A program made the translations under genes and the position numbers. Source: Pseudomonadota bacterium (GTDB lineage: Bacteria > Pseudomonadota > Gammaproteobacteria > Burkholderiales > Sulfuriferulaceae). From it: a stretch of DNA of 64,000 nucleotides. Under the pieces are notes generated by a model. That model did not search any database. It was given only the letters and a program-made list of their open reading frames with translations, and was not told where the DNA came from. Of the stretch, positions 1 to 8,397 are shown in pieces (positions within the stretch are counted from its first letter, which is position 1; each line of letters starts with the position of its first letter). The DNA is taken from positions 1-64,000 of the forward strand of contig JAJYHV010000026.1 of NCBI GenBank assembly GCA_021790515.1, read 5' to 3'.

Positions 1-543
1 AGCTTTGGATCGGTTCAGCCGACGCTCAGGGATTGCAACACGAACTTCCTTATGCGGGAATTTATCTCTAACTGTCCGAATTGCCGGTGCTAGGTCTGTA
101 TCCGCAGTAAATATGATGGCTTTGTCGAAAGCGTCTTCATAAGCCAGCTTCAACAAGTGCAGCGCAATGTTGACGTCACTTTCTTTTTCCTCATGCGTAT
201 CCCACTCATGTTGGCAGCTAGGGCATTTACGAGGTTTTTTCTTGAACGTCCCCATAATCGGGATGACACCTGTTGATTTCAACACGGCCACATAGTCGCG
301 GTGTCTATCTTGTACATCTTGTGGAACCCAGCCAGCATAAGCTGAAAAATAATAAGCGCCAGCTAGGCTGTCTTGCGCGGGATGAATGAGAGCCTTGCTG
401 AGTGCAGAAATGTCTAACCACTTGAGATAATGTTTTTTGGGGCGGGTAGGTCGTTTGGTTTTTAGATCAAAATTCAATTCGTGAATGGAATGATAAAGAT
501 TGAATCCATCTACGAAAACGATAACTCGATTTTGATTCGCCAA
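1..543 (-). CDS. NYN-domain (LabA/DUF88-type) predicted nuclease, C-terminus cut by window edge
   Basis: At least 181 codons are open on the minus strand up to the window edge; the ORF track missed it because there is no stop. The N-terminus carries VDGFNLYH, followed later by ESDVNIAL and TADTDLAP. These are the three acidic motifs of the NYN fold, a PIN-like metal-dependent ribonuclease family. Between them lies a short insert CPSCQHEW that looks like half a zinc knuckle. The start chosen is TTG at 543, preceded by TAGGGGCG at good spacing; no in-frame ATG lies further upstream. Family function is RNA cleavage; the target is unknown. It sits in accessory DNA beside a hairpin array and IS remnants, which suggests a mobile or defence-like gene (inference). 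Confidence 0.75.
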   Translation of the reverse strand, partial: MANQNRVIVFVDGFNLYHSIHELNFDLKTKRPTRPKKHYLKWLDISALSKALIHPAQDSLAGAYYFSAYAGWVPQDVQDRHRDYVAVLKSTGVIPIMGTFKKKPRKCPSCQHEWDTHEEKESDVNIALHLLKLAYEDAFDKAIIFTADTDLAPAIRTVRDKFPHKEVRVAIPERRLNRSKA

Positions 544-563
544 GTTCGCCCCTATAAATGAAA

Positions 564-706
564 CCGGCCGCGCAGGCGGCCGGGACCTCGGGAATTACCC
601 TCGGGATGATTGCCGACACCGCAGGGCGTCGGGACCAACAGCGATGCTGTTGGGATGACTCACCCCGGCAACGCTGGTCACCGGGACTCTTCGGAATGCC
701 GAGGAG
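564..706. other. Array of six consecutive stem-loops with GGGA linkers (candidate structured RNA or leader)
   Basis: Read on the plus strand, six hairpins follow each other almost without gaps. The clearest are 564-583 (8-bp stem, GCAG loop), 613-632 (CCGAC/GTCGG plus CC/GG, again a GCAG loop), 635-653 (8-bp perfect stem CCAACAGC/GCTGTTGG), 664-685 (CCCGG/CCGGG) and 687-706 (8-bp stem with one G-U). The second, 586-605, is imperfect. Nearly every stem is followed by GGGA. The last stem contains GAGGAGG, the ribosome binding site of the following small ORF. On the minus strand the same DNA is the upstream region of the NYN gene. Multiple GGA motifs in linkers recall CsrA/RsmA-binding RNAs, but no homology could be tested. 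Confidence 0.45.
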
Positions 707-712
707 GATGAT

Positions 713-781
713 ATGACTGTAATTATGCAGCAATTGCTAGCAAAAAGTAAATCTTTTTTCACCTTAGGAGGCGCTGATTAA
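713..781 (+). CDS. Possible 22-aa ORF truncated by a repeat insertion
   Basis: ATG at 713 follows GAGGAGG at ideal spacing and reads MTVIMQQLLAKSKSFF, then runs into the repeat that begins near 767, which supplies the TAA stop. It may be the first codons of a gene whose body was lost when the repeat or the neighbouring IS fragments arrived. No family is recognised. The Shine-Dalgarno lies inside the last hairpin of the array. It could equally be non-coding. Confidence 0.2.
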   Translation: MTVIMQQLLAKSKSFFTLGGAD

Positions 782-889
782 TTCCCACGCGGTCGCGACG
801 GTGGCTTGGCGGGATGAAATGCAAGGCGCGATGCGCAGTCAAGGGTTATTCTCCTTGACAAGCGGCGCAACGCGGCAGTTCGCCCGCAG
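767..889. repeat. MITE-like dispersed repeat, copy A (left-type end)
   Basis: Begins GGAGGCGCTGATTAATTCCC and continues with a stretch (GGTCGCGACGGTGGCTTGGC) shared with copies near 37.9, 42.4 and 44.9 kb. The interior diverges after about 70 bp. The right end is lost where an IS3-type terminal fragment begins. It overlaps the stop codon of the 22-aa ORF. Confidence 0.7.
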
Positions 890-982
890 TAATCCTCCCT
901 GCAAAAAGTCAGGAATAGAAGTAGAATTTTCTCGATAGGAGGAGGTTCTGCATGAAGCAGTCGAAATTTACGGATAGCCAGA
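890..982 (+). mobile_element. IS3-family left-end remnant
   Basis: TAATCCTCCCTGCAAAAAG...GTAGAATTTTCTCGAT followed by ATGAAGCAGTCGAAATTTAC closely matches the terminal 80-90 bp and first ten OrfA codons (MKQSKFTDSQ) of the element at 62.05-63.14 kb, but in the opposite orientation. Homology stops abruptly after CGGATAGCCAG, where IS66-like sequence starts. Only the terminus survives, so it cannot be active alone. Confidence 0.75.
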
Positions 983-984
983 CC

Positions 985-1346
985 TGCCGCTGAGGACACC
1001 GGCCAGCGCAGCGATGCAAAGCCTCTTGCCAGACAGAGTAATCTCAATCATGCTGTTCGCTGCATTTAATGGTCGGGATTTTTGGATTGACACCGGCACC
1101 AACTTGAAGCCGGATTGACCCGAACTGGCAGGGGATTACCTTCGGCGCGACATTGCCTGATCCAGTGCTGCAACTGATTCGGATTAATGTCGTTGGCCAT
1201 GGCAATGCCCGCCACAGATACACCGGACAGAAGGCTGGCTATTACGCCTGCCGGATGGATAATGACATTCGCCAAACCAGTCTATGCGCCAGAGACGCTC
1301 ATCCGGGGTGAGTTGCGGGATGGAAAGGATGGGCGTCAGTCTCATG
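985..1346 (-). pseudogene. Frameshifted IS66-family OrfA (TnpA-like) remnant
   Basis: The minus strand carries a helix-turn-helix-like stretch SGVSVAGIAMANDINPNQLQ, closely resembling the IS66 OrfA pattern (GVSVAGIALANGINANLLR). A C-terminal-like IEITLSGKRLCIAALAG lies in another frame downstream, and a possible N-terminus, beginning MRLTPILSIPQLTPDERLW, lies in a third frame upstream. The 69-residue ORF at 1066-1275 is the only continuous part. No TnpB or TnpC follows, because the IS3 end fragment interrupts it. The family call is by eye and covers only the middle part with confidence. Confidence 0.5.
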
Positions 1347-1379
1347 ATTAAGGCCCGCCCAAAAAAATGGGAGTATCAG

Positions 1380-1423
1380 TTTCTATCATCGAATAGTGAA
1401 ATATTATCACTGATTAATAGAAA
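1380..1423. other. AT-rich nested inverted repeat downstream of lipA
   Basis: An outer TTTCTAT/ATAGAAA pair encloses an inner AGTGA/TCACT pair. It lies about 20-65 nt beyond the lipA stop. It lacks a GC-rich stem or U-run, so it is not a classical terminator, though it could be a weak processing or termination structure. Confidence 0.3.
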
Positions 1424-1444
1424 TTATCATTTATTTGTGTATGT

Positions 1445-2380
1445 TCACAATACGCCCGCCGATTGCGCTTGCTGGTCGGCGTGGTAGCTGCTGCGCACCA
1501 TCGGGCCGCAGGCAGCATGGGTGAAGCCCATGGCGGTAGCGGTGACGGTCAAGCGGTCGAATTGTTCCGGGGTGACGAAGCGTTCGACGGGCAGGTGGTG
1601 CGCGCTGGGTTGCAGGTATTGACCAATGGTGAGCATATCGACCTGATGGGTGCGTAAATCCTTCAGTACGGGCAGGATTTCTTCGTCGGTTTCGCCTAAT
1701 CCGACCATGATGCCGGATTTGGTCGGGATGTGTGGATGGCGGCGTTTGAATTCGGCCAGCAGTTTGAGCGAGTGCCGGTAATCTGCTCCTGGTCGGGCGG
1801 CTTTATATAGACGGGGTACGGTTTCAAGGTTGTGATTGAGCACGTCAGGCAGGTTTGTGCTGAGGAGGTCAAGTGCTGTGTCCAACCGACCCCGAAAATC
1901 GGGAACCAGAATTTCGATACGGGTATTCGGGGAAGTTTCCCGCACGGCGCGAATGCACTGTGCGTAATGTTGCGCGCCGCCATCACGCAGATCGTCACGG
2001 TCAACGCTGGTGATGACGACATATTTCAGCCGCATGGCGGCGATGGTGGCAGCAAGATTGGCCGGTTCATCGTTATCCGGTGGCAGCGGGGTGCCATGTC
2101 CCACGTCGCAAAACGGGCAGCGGCGAGTGCATAAATCACCCAGAATCATGAAGGTGGCTGTGCCGTGGCTGAAGCATTCGCCCAGATTGGGGCAGGAGGC
2201 TTCTTCGCAAACGGTGTGCAGGTGTTGTTCGCGCAGAATTTGTTTCAAGGCTTGCACGTTGGCAGCGCTGGCCGGCTTGGCACGTATCCAGGGAGGTAAG
2301 CGCAGGCGGGGCTTGGGAACGATGGGGATGGGGATGCGGGCCGTTTTTGCCGCTCCTTTGTGCTGGGAGTTGTCTGCCAC
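1445..2380 (-). CDS. lipA: Lipoyl synthase
   Basis: Radical SAM enzyme that inserts two sulfurs into protein-bound octanoyl groups to make the lipoyl cofactor. The 311-residue protein shows both iron-sulfur sites: the auxiliary-cluster motif [12 protein letters not shown] and the SAM-cluster motif CTRRCPFC. The family's C-terminal RSSYHA is also present. Start is GTG at 2380 with AAGGA five bases upstream. It is the last gene of the minus-strand block, immediately after lipB (11 nt with the ORF-track starts). The pyruvate dehydrogenase E2-E3 fusion at 23.5-26.5 kb carries two lipoyl domains and is an obvious client. Confidence 0.97.
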   Translation of the reverse strand: MADNSQHKGAAKTARIPIPIVPKPRLRLPPWIRAKPASAANVQALKQILREQHLHTVCEEASCPNLGECFSHGTATFMILGDLCTRRCPFCDVGHGTPLPPDNDEPANLAATIAAMRLKYVVITSVDRDDLRDGGAQHYAQCIRAVRETSPNTRIEILVPDFRGRLDTALDLLSTNLPDVLNHNLETVPRLYKAARPGADYRHSLKLLAEFKRRHPHIPTKSGIMVGLGETDEEILPVLKDLRTHQVDMLTIGQYLQPSAHHLPVERFVTPEQFDRLTVTATAMGFTHAACGPMVRSSYHADQQAQSAGVL

Positions 2381-2391
2381 GGAGGTCCTTG

Positions 2392-3012
2392 TCAGTGTGT
2401 TGAGTCGAGTTGGTGGATGAGTTGTCGGGCAAGCCGGAAAGTTGCATCAGTCATTGTAGCATTGCTGTGGTGATCACGCAGTTGGGTGATGGGTAATTGG
2501 GCGAAACCGCAGGGATTGATGCGGGAAAAAGGTGATAAATCCATGTCGACATTCAGCGCCAACCCATGATAGCTATAACCTTGGCGGATGCGTAATCCAA
2601 GCGAGGCAATTTTTGCGCCATTCAGATATACGCCAGGTGCACCGGATTTCCGTTCTGCTTGCAGGGCATATTCCGCCAGAGTGTCGACGATGGCTTGCTC
2701 CAGTCGATGGACAAGTTCGCGTACGCCAAATCTGCGCGCTTTCAGGTTGATGAGGACGTATGCCAGCAATTGACCGTAGCCGTGGTAAGTAACTTGTCCT
2801 CCACGATCAGTGCGCAGTAACGGAATGTCGCCTGCATCCAGAATGTGCTCGGTGCGACCGGCTTGGCCAAGTGTGAAAACGGGGGGGTGCTCGGTGAACC
2901 AGATTTCGTCATCTGTATTGGTGTGGCTGGTGATGTGTCTGGCGGCAGTGAAGGTGCGCATGGCGTCCCAACTGGCCGTGTAATCAGTGATACCGAGATG
3001 ACGAATCTGCAT
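2392..3012 (-). CDS. lipB: Octanoyl-ACP:protein N-octanoyltransferase
   Basis: Transfers octanoate from acyl carrier protein to lipoyl domains, the step before LipA. About 206 residues. The catalytic lysine lies in [11 protein letters not shown] and the catalytic cysteine in SRINPCGF, both standard for LipB. ATG at 3012 is preferred over the TTG two codons earlier; neither has a strong Shine-Dalgarno. It sits 14 nt after ybeD and just before lipA, the common proteobacterial order. Confidence 0.96.
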   Translation of the reverse strand: MQIRHLGITDYTASWDAMRTFTAARHITSHTNTDDEIWFTEHPPVFTLGQAGRTEHILDAGDIPLLRTDRGGQVTYHGYGQLLAYVLINLKARRFGVRELVHRLEQAIVDTLAEYALQAERKSGAPGVYLNGAKIASLGLRIRQGYSYHGLALNVDMDLSPFSRINPCGFAQLPITQLRDHHSNATMTDATFRLARQLIHQLDSTH

Positions 3013-3026
3013 ATGCAATGTGTGGG

Positions 3027-3290
3027 TTACAGAACCATTTTTACTTTTGGGTGGTCAACCAGTTCCTGATACAGCGCGTCGAGTTGCGCGCGCGAGACGG
3101 CGCGGATGGTGCAAGTGACGCTCAGGTAATTGCTGGCGCTGCTCACCCGCCATTCGATGCTGGCGGCGTCGAAATCCGGGTCGTGGCGCAGCACAATTTC
3201 GACGATGCTGGCGCTGAAGTCAGGTTCATTGCGACCAAAAATTTTGATGGGAAAGTCGCATGGGTAGGGAATGATCGATTCTTCAGTCAT
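3027..3290 (-). CDS. ybeD: YbeD/DUF493 family protein
   Basis: Small conserved protein of 87 residues starting [19 protein letters not shown], the usual opening of this family. The ORF-track start at 3338 would overlap dacA, so ATG at 3290 is chosen; that length equals the E. coli protein. The fold is a small ferredoxin-like/ACT-like alpha-beta domain of uncertain role. It lies between dacA and lipB, as in many gamma- and betaproteobacteria, and is probably co-transcribed. Confidence 0.9.
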   Translation of the reverse strand: MTEESIIPYPCDFPIKIFGRNEPDFSASIVEIVLRHDPDFDAASIEWRVSSASNYLSVTCTIRAVSRAQLDALYQELVDHPKVKMVL

Positions 3291-3318
3291 GGCGTTCTCG
3301 GGCTTCCGGGTAATCCGT

Positions 3319-4473
3319 TCATGAAGCGTGGCTACCACTCAAGGCCATGCGTATTTTATCCCATAAACGTCCCAGCCAACTGGCGACTGGGTCATTGTCC
3401 AATGACTGCACAGGATATTGTGCCAGCGTGTTGCCGTTTAGACGAATGGTGAGTGAGCCGATGGTTTGTCCGATAGACAGCGGTGCCAGCAAAGGTTGAC
3501 TGGTGTTGAGCGTGGTCTGGAGATCGTGGGCGTGGCCGTGCGGCACGTCGATGGTGATGGCGTGCGTCGAACCGGCGCGGATATGATTCTGTTTGCCTTG
3601 CCAGACTTTGAGGGTGGTCACAGGCTGGTTGGCCGCGTACAGTTGAACGGAGTCAAAAGACTGAAAGCCATAATTGAGCAGACGCTGTGTTTCTGTTGCG
3701 CGCAGAGTGTCGGAAGGCGCGCCGAGCACCACGGCAAGCAGACGGCGGTTATCGCGGTGAGCCGAAGCTATCAGGCAATATCCGGCGGCTTGGGTGTGGC
3801 CGGTTTTCATGCCGTCCACGCTGGGGTCGCTCCACAATAACCGGTTACGGTTGGCTTGGGTAATGTTGTTGTAACGGTATTCCTTGATGGCATAAAGACC
3901 GGAAAACTGTGGGTAGTCGCGCAGCAGCGCAATGGCGACACGAGACAAATCGCGTGCTGTGGTGTAATGCTGGGGGTTGGGCAGGCCGGTAGCCGTCACG
4001 AAATGACTGCGGGTCATTCCCAGTTGTTGCGCCGCCTTGTTCATCATGTCAACGAATCCGGCTTCGCTACCTCCTACCCGTTCTGCGAGCGCCATGGTGG
4101 CATCATTACCAGACTGGATGATCATGCCATGTAGCAGGGCATCGACGGTGACTGGTTTTCCCGGCTCGATAAACATGCGTGAACCTTCTGTTTTCCATGC
4201 GTTTTCGGACGGCAGGATAGTATCGGAGAGTTTGATCTCACCTTGATTGATGGCGCCGAAGATGAGCCAGGCGCTTAATAGTTTGGTGAGAGAGGCAGGC
4301 TCGATGCGGTTGTCAGCATTGTGTTCCGTCAGCACCTGACCATTGTTGACATCAATGAGCAGCCAAGCGGTGGCGTTGAGCTCGGGTGGTGGCGCAACCG
4401 GAATTTCCATTGCTGACGCAGTTTGGATGGAAATAAAAATAAATATAAAAATCAGTCTTATATAGTGTGGCAT
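3319..4473 (-). CDS. dacA: D-alanyl-D-alanine carboxypeptidase (PBP5/6 type)
   Basis: Periplasmic, membrane-anchored DD-carboxypeptidase that trims the terminal D-Ala of peptidoglycan stem peptides. The three penicillin-binding motifs are SLTK, SGN and KTG. ATG at 4473 gives a clean signal peptide (MPHYIRLIFIFIFISIQTASA); the longer ORF uses a TTG start and was rejected. The C-terminal beta-domain is followed by an amphipathic tail (WLGRLWDKIRMAL) expected to bind the inner membrane. It lies between rlpA and ybeD in the elongasome block. The exact paralogue (dacA versus dacC) cannot be fixed. Confidence 0.93.
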   Translation of the reverse strand: MPHYIRLIFIFIFISIQTASAMEIPVAPPPELNATAWLLIDVNNGQVLTEHNADNRIEPASLTKLLSAWLIFGAINQGEIKLSDTILPSENAWKTEGSRMFIEPGKPVTVDALLHGMIIQSGNDATMALAERVGGSEAGFVDMMNKAAQQLGMTRSHFVTATGLPNPQHYTTARDLSRVAIALLRDYPQFSGLYAIKEYRYNNITQANRNRLLWSDPSVDGMKTGHTQAAGYCLIASAHRDNRRLLAVVLGAPSDTLRATETQRLLNYGFQSFDSVQLYAANQPVTTLKVWQGKQNHIRAGSTHAITIDVPHGHAHDLQTTLNTSQPLLAPLSIGQTIGSLTIRLNGNTLAQYPVQSLDNDPVASWLGRLWDKIRMALSGSHAS

Positions 4474-4495
4474 GGTGGTTTTCGTTTTGCTCCGG

Positions 4496-5380
4496 TCAGG
4501 GTAGGACAATGCGGAAAGGGGTGAGGTTCATACGGGTTTGAATTTCTTTTTCAGCCTGCATGGCACTATCTTCATCCTGATACGGTCCAAGCGCTACCCG
4601 GTAGCGTTGTGCATGTTGCAGGATGACCAGAGCAGTGCTGCCATGGTCGAGTTGGGTGCTGGCTTCGGCCAGTAACCGTTCAGCGTTGGCATGTTCGACA
4701 AAACTGCCCAGTTGCAGAAAAATGCCGTGAGCATGGTTGGTATTGTCGGCGATATCACGTCCCTGGCTGATTTCGTCCGGGGTGATGGCGCGAACCCTGA
4801 CCATGCCGCTGCCGCCTTGTATCAACCCTAGTTTGTGAGCCGCCGTATAGGATAAATCGATAATGCGGGTGCTGTGAAAGGGGCCTCGATCATTGATGCG
4901 GACGATGACAGATTTGCCGGTCTGCAAGGAAGTGACACGCGCATAGCTGGGAATAGGCAGGGTTGGGTGCGCTGCTGTCATGGCATACATGTTGTACGGT
5001 TCACCCGACGAGGTGTTGTGGCCGTTAAAGCGGCGACCATACCATGACGCAATACCGGTTTCTTCATAAGGCATCAGCGCGGTTTGCGGGGTGTACGCCT
5101 TGCCCAGCGCAGTATAGGGGCGGTTGGCGGCTGTTTTCAACGGTTCAATTTTGGGTACGGCATCCGGAATTTGGTCGATGTTGGCGGGGGGGTTGTCGCC
5201 CGGGCCGTCATCAAGGTAATAACCTCCACCATGGTGAGGTGTGATTTGACTGGTGCGTGGCGCGATGGCGGCAGGGGACGTTGCCATGTTGTGAACTGGC
5301 TGGCTGGCACAACCGGCCAGCAGGTCGAGACATACACAGACCAAAGCGGATGAGAAAAGGGTGTGGACGGGTTGTTTCAC
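4496..5380 (-). CDS. rlpA: RlpA-like septal ring lytic transglycosylase, lipoprotein
   Basis: Outer-membrane lipoprotein that cleaves glycan strands lacking stem peptides. GTG at 5380 gives a lipoprotein signal with lipobox LLAGC. A TTG at 5419 inside rodA is possible but would lengthen the n-region. A double-psi beta-barrel domain follows (GIASWYGRRFNGHNTSSGE, RINDRGPF, IDLSYTAAHKLGL). The C-terminal SPOR domain (FLQLGSFVEHANAERLL...YRVALGPY) should bind denuded glycan at division sites. It sits 7 nt after rodA. Confidence 0.9.
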   Translation of the reverse strand: MKQPVHTLFSSALVCVCLDLLAGCASQPVHNMATSPAAIAPRTSQITPHHGGGYYLDDGPGDNPPANIDQIPDAVPKIEPLKTAANRPYTALGKAYTPQTALMPYEETGIASWYGRRFNGHNTSSGEPYNMYAMTAAHPTLPIPSYARVTSLQTGKSVIVRINDRGPFHSTRIIDLSYTAAHKLGLIQGGSGMVRVRAITPDEISQGRDIADNTNHAHGIFLQLGSFVEHANAERLLAEASTQLDHGSTALVILQHAQRYRVALGPYQDEDSAMQAEKEIQTRMNLTPFRIVLP

Positions 5381-5387
5381 AGTAACG

Positions 5388-6488
5388 TCAGGATTTGTTG
5401 AGTTTTTGATGCGTGTCAAGCCCCATGATTAGCCCAAAACCCAGCATCACAATCAGCATGGCGCTTCCGCCGTAACTGATGAGCGGCAAAGGTACGCCAA
5501 CCACGGGCAAAATGCCCGAAACCATACCCATATTGACAAAAACATAGGTAAAAAACGACAGTACGATACTGCCGGATAGCAGGCGACCAAATAAATCCGG
5601 TGCGCGGGCGCTCAAGCGAAGGCCGCGCAAAATGATACCAAGGTAAAGCGATAATAACAGGAAATTACCCAGCAGGCCAAATTCTTCCCCGAACACGGCA
5701 AATACAAAATCGGTAGTATGTTCAGGTAAAAAATCCAGGTGTGATTGGGTACCATGTAGCCAGCCTTTGCCCAACAGACCACCGGAGCCGAGTGCAATGC
5801 TGGACTGGATGATGTGATAACCGGCTCCCAATGGATCGCGGGAGGGGTCTAGTAGCGTCAGAATGCGGTTTTTTTGGTAATCGTGCAGAACATGCCATAA
5901 CAGAGGGAGGCTGGCGGTGGCAAGCAGGCTGAGTCCAGCCAGAATGCGCCAGGGTAATCCGGCCAGTACAATGACGTAGAAGCCGGAGGCGGCAATCAAC
6001 AGAGCTGTGCCCAGATCGGGTTGATGTGCGACCAACAATGTCGGTGTCAACAAAAGCAGGGCAGCGATGCTGTAATCGCGCAGGGTGAGGGTGGCGTGTC
6101 GGGTGTGGAAAAACCAGGCCAGCATTAGCGGCATTGCCAGTTTCAGAATCTCTGATGGCTGTATGCGAAAAAAAACCAGATGCAGCCAGCGTCGCGAGCC
6201 ATTGACCACGTCACCTGCCATAGCGACGCCAAGCAACAGTAAAATGCCCGTGACATACAGTGGAACGGCCAGTGTCACCCAGTACTGGGTCGGAATGTTG
6301 GCGACCAGAGCCATTAATAATAGCGCCAGCAGACCAAAACCTGCGTGCATCAGGACATGGTTGACGCTTTCGTTGCTGGCGCTGTATTGCACGAACAGAC
6401 TCAACAGCAAAAGCATAAACAGCATGAACAGTAACGGGTAGTCGATATGGGTGGCGAATTTTCGCCAGAAATGTTTATTAGTCAACAT
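5388..6488 (-). CDS. rodA: Rod shape-determining SEDS glycosyltransferase RodA
   Basis: Polytopic SEDS-family peptidoglycan polymerase of the elongasome, partner of PBP2. The 366-residue protein has about ten hydrophobic segments and ends with the family region GILPVVGVPLPLISYGGSAM. ATG at 6488 lies inside the 3' end of mrdA (11-nt overlap), implying translational coupling with its partner. Confidence 0.96.
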   Translation of the reverse strand: MLTNKHFWRKFATHIDYPLLFMLFMLLLLSLFVQYSASNESVNHVLMHAGFGLLALLLMALVANIPTQYWVTLAVPLYVTGILLLLGVAMAGDVVNGSRRWLHLVFFRIQPSEILKLAMPLMLAWFFHTRHATLTLRDYSIAALLLLTPTLLVAHQPDLGTALLIAASGFYVIVLAGLPWRILAGLSLLATASLPLLWHVLHDYQKNRILTLLDPSRDPLGAGYHIIQSSIALGSGGLLGKGWLHGTQSHLDFLPEHTTDFVFAVFGEEFGLLGNFLLLSLYLGIILRGLRLSARAPDLFGRLLSGSIVLSFFTYVFVNMGMVSGILPVVGVPLPLISYGGSAMLIVMLGFGLIMGLDTHQKLNKS

Positions 6489-8397
6489 GATCGATGGTCG
6501 GTGTGGCTGGCGTGCTGGCGGGCGTTATGGCGGGTATTTTTTTCAGCAGATAGTAATCCATGACAGCACGGGCAATGGGTGCCGCTGTGGTGCCGCCATG
6601 ACCGCCATTTTCAATGAAAATGGCAATGGCGATTTTGGGGTGATCGGCAGGGGCGAAGGCGATAAAAACGGCATGGTCGCGGTGGCGCATGGTGAGGCTG
6701 GCAGCATGGTATTTTTCATTTTGTCGGATACCGACCACTTGCGCAGTACCGGTTTTGGCAGCGATGAGATAGGGGGCGCCCATGCAGGCGTGCGAGGCTG
6801 TGCCGCCTGGTCGGGTAACATCTATCATGGCATCGACGATGATTTGTCGGTCGGCAGGCGGAATCTGGATGACGCGGGTGATTTTCGCCGGTGTGTCGTG
6901 ATATCGGCCGGTTTTACTGTCGGTAATGCCGCGCACGACTTGTGGTTGCCAGACAGTTCCGCCGTTGGCCAGTGCTGCTGTGGCGACGGCCAGTTGCAAG
7001 GGTGTGGTGAGGTTGTATCCCTGGCCGATGCCACAAATGACGGTTTCTCCAGGATACCAGGGCTGGCGCGAGATTTTGGCTTTCCACGCGCGAGATGGAA
7101 GCACGCCGCTGACTTCGCCTGGCAAGTCGATGCCGGATTTTTGACCAAAACCAAATTGCGCCAGATAGTTGTGCATGCGGTCGATGCCCAGATCGTTAGC
7201 AAGGCGGTAGTAGTAAGTATCACACGAGACGACGATGGATTTGTGCATGTCTACTATACCGTGTCCGTTGGGCGCCCAGTCGCGGTAATGGTGGCTGCTG
7301 CCCGGAAAAGCGAAATAACCCGGATCGGAAATGGTTTGTTCTGGCGTACGAACACCATAGTGCAAACCGGCCAGCGCCATGAAGGGTTTAATGGTGGAAC
7401 CTTCCGGATAGGCAGCACGCAGGGCGCGGTTGATGAGTGGGTGGTCAGGAGAGTCGTTGAGTTGGTTCCAGTCTTCGCTGTCGATGCCGTCAACAAAGAG
7501 GTTGGGATCAAACCCTGGGTGGCTGACCAGCGCCAGCACGCCGCCAGTATTTGGGTCAAGCGCAACCATTGCTCCACGAAAGTCGCCAAAAGACTGCTCG
7601 GCAATGGCCTGTAATTTGGCATTCAGCCATAAGGTCAAATGGTCCCCGGAGACAGGATTTTGCTGTGCCAATGAACGGATGATATGCCCATTGGCGTCAG
7701 TTTCCACCTGATCAAATCCTGTTTGGCCATGCAAGATGGTTTCGTAGCTTTGTTCGATACCGGTTTTGCCGATGTGGTCAGTGCCCAGATAATTGTTGAG
7801 CTGGTTGTTTTTTTCAAGTGCTGCCAGATCCGCATCGTTCATGCGACCGACGTAACCGAGCAGATGCGCTGCCAGCATACCTTGCGGGTAGTGTCGAAAC
7901 AGGCGTGCCTTGACTTCGACGCCGGGCAGGCGGTAGCGGTTGGCTGCGATGCGCGCAGCTTCGGCGTCGGTCAGGTGGGTGCGCAGAGGAAGTGTGTCGA
8001 AGTGGTGGCTTTCGGACAGGATTTTAAAGAAGCGCAGCTTGTCGGCGGGAGTGATGGTAATCAGTTGTGCAACGTCATTAATCGTTGCATTCAGGTCATG
8101 GATTTTGGCCGGTGCGAGTTCGACCGTATACGCAGAATAATTGTTGGCCAGTACAACACCATGATCGTCGGTGATGATGCCGCGGTTGGGCGGGATGGGG
8201 ATGCTGGAGGTGCGATTGTTTTCTGCCTGTTTAAGATAGCTGGCATGATGAATGATCTGGGTATCGACAAGGCGGGCGAGCAACAGGGCGAAAGCCAGCA
8301 GAATGAAGCTGGTGGCAAGGTAAATGCGTTGTTGGAAGTTGATGCGCGCCCGATCCTGGGCAGGCAGTTCCATGGATGGTTTCATGGAAGGTTTCAT
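6478..8397 (-). CDS. mrdA: Penicillin-binding protein 2 (elongasome transpeptidase)
   Basis: Class B PBP that cross-links new peptidoglycan with RodA during lateral growth. It has one N-terminal transmembrane helix (IYLATSFILLAFALLLA), a pedestal/dimerisation region, then the transpeptidase domain with STIK, SCD and KTG motifs. Length 639 is normal. The start is oddly repetitive: MKPSMKPSMELP comes from a 12-bp near-duplication, so initiation could be at any of three ATGs. ATGA overlap with mreD. Confidence 0.96.
   Translation of the reverse strand: MKPSMKPSMELPAQDRARINFQQRIYLATSFILLAFALLLARLVDTQIIHHASYLKQAENNRTSSIPIPPNRGIITDDHGVVLANNYSAYTVELAPAKIHDLNATINDVAQLITITPADKLRFFKILSESHHFDTLPLRTHLTDAEAARIAANRYRLPGVEVKARLFRHYPQGMLAAHLLGYVGRMNDADLAALEKNNQLNNYLGTDHIGKTGIEQSYETILHGQTGFDQVETDANGHIIRSLAQQNPVSGDHLTLWLNAKLQAIAEQSFGDFRGAMVALDPNTGGVLALVSHPGFDPNLFVDGIDSEDWNQLNDSPDHPLINRALRAAYPEGSTIKPFMALAGLHYGVRTPEQTISDPGYFAFPGSSHHYRDWAPNGHGIVDMHKSIVVSCDTYYYRLANDLGIDRMHNYLAQFGFGQKSGIDLPGEVSGVLPSRAWKAKISRQPWYPGETVICGIGQGYNLTTPLQLAVATAALANGGTVWQPQVVRGITDSKTGRYHDTPAKITRVIQIPPADRQIIVDAMIDVTRPGGTASHACMGAPYLIAAKTGTAQVVGIRQNEKYHAASLTMRHRDHAVFIAFAPADHPKIAIAIFIENGGHGGTTAAPIARAVMDYYLLKKIPAITPASTPATPTIDHVD

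Noticed and set aside
564-706. Possible CRISPR-like array
   Set aside because: Stems differ in sequence, there are no identical direct repeats of 24-37 bp and no spacers of constant length.
558-716. A 52-codon plus-strand ORF (MKPAAQAAG...) through the hairpin array, overlapping the next ORF by ATGA
   Set aside because: The sequence is dominated by perfect inverted repeats, the predicted peptide has no plausible composition or family, and it lacks a ribosome binding site.
1284-1487. 67-aa plus-strand ORF
   Set aside because: It is antisense to the IS66-like remnant and the lipA 3' region, with no independent support.
6451-7614. 387-aa plus-strand ORF
   Set aside because: It is the antisense shadow of mrdA; the minus strand shows all PBP2 motifs.
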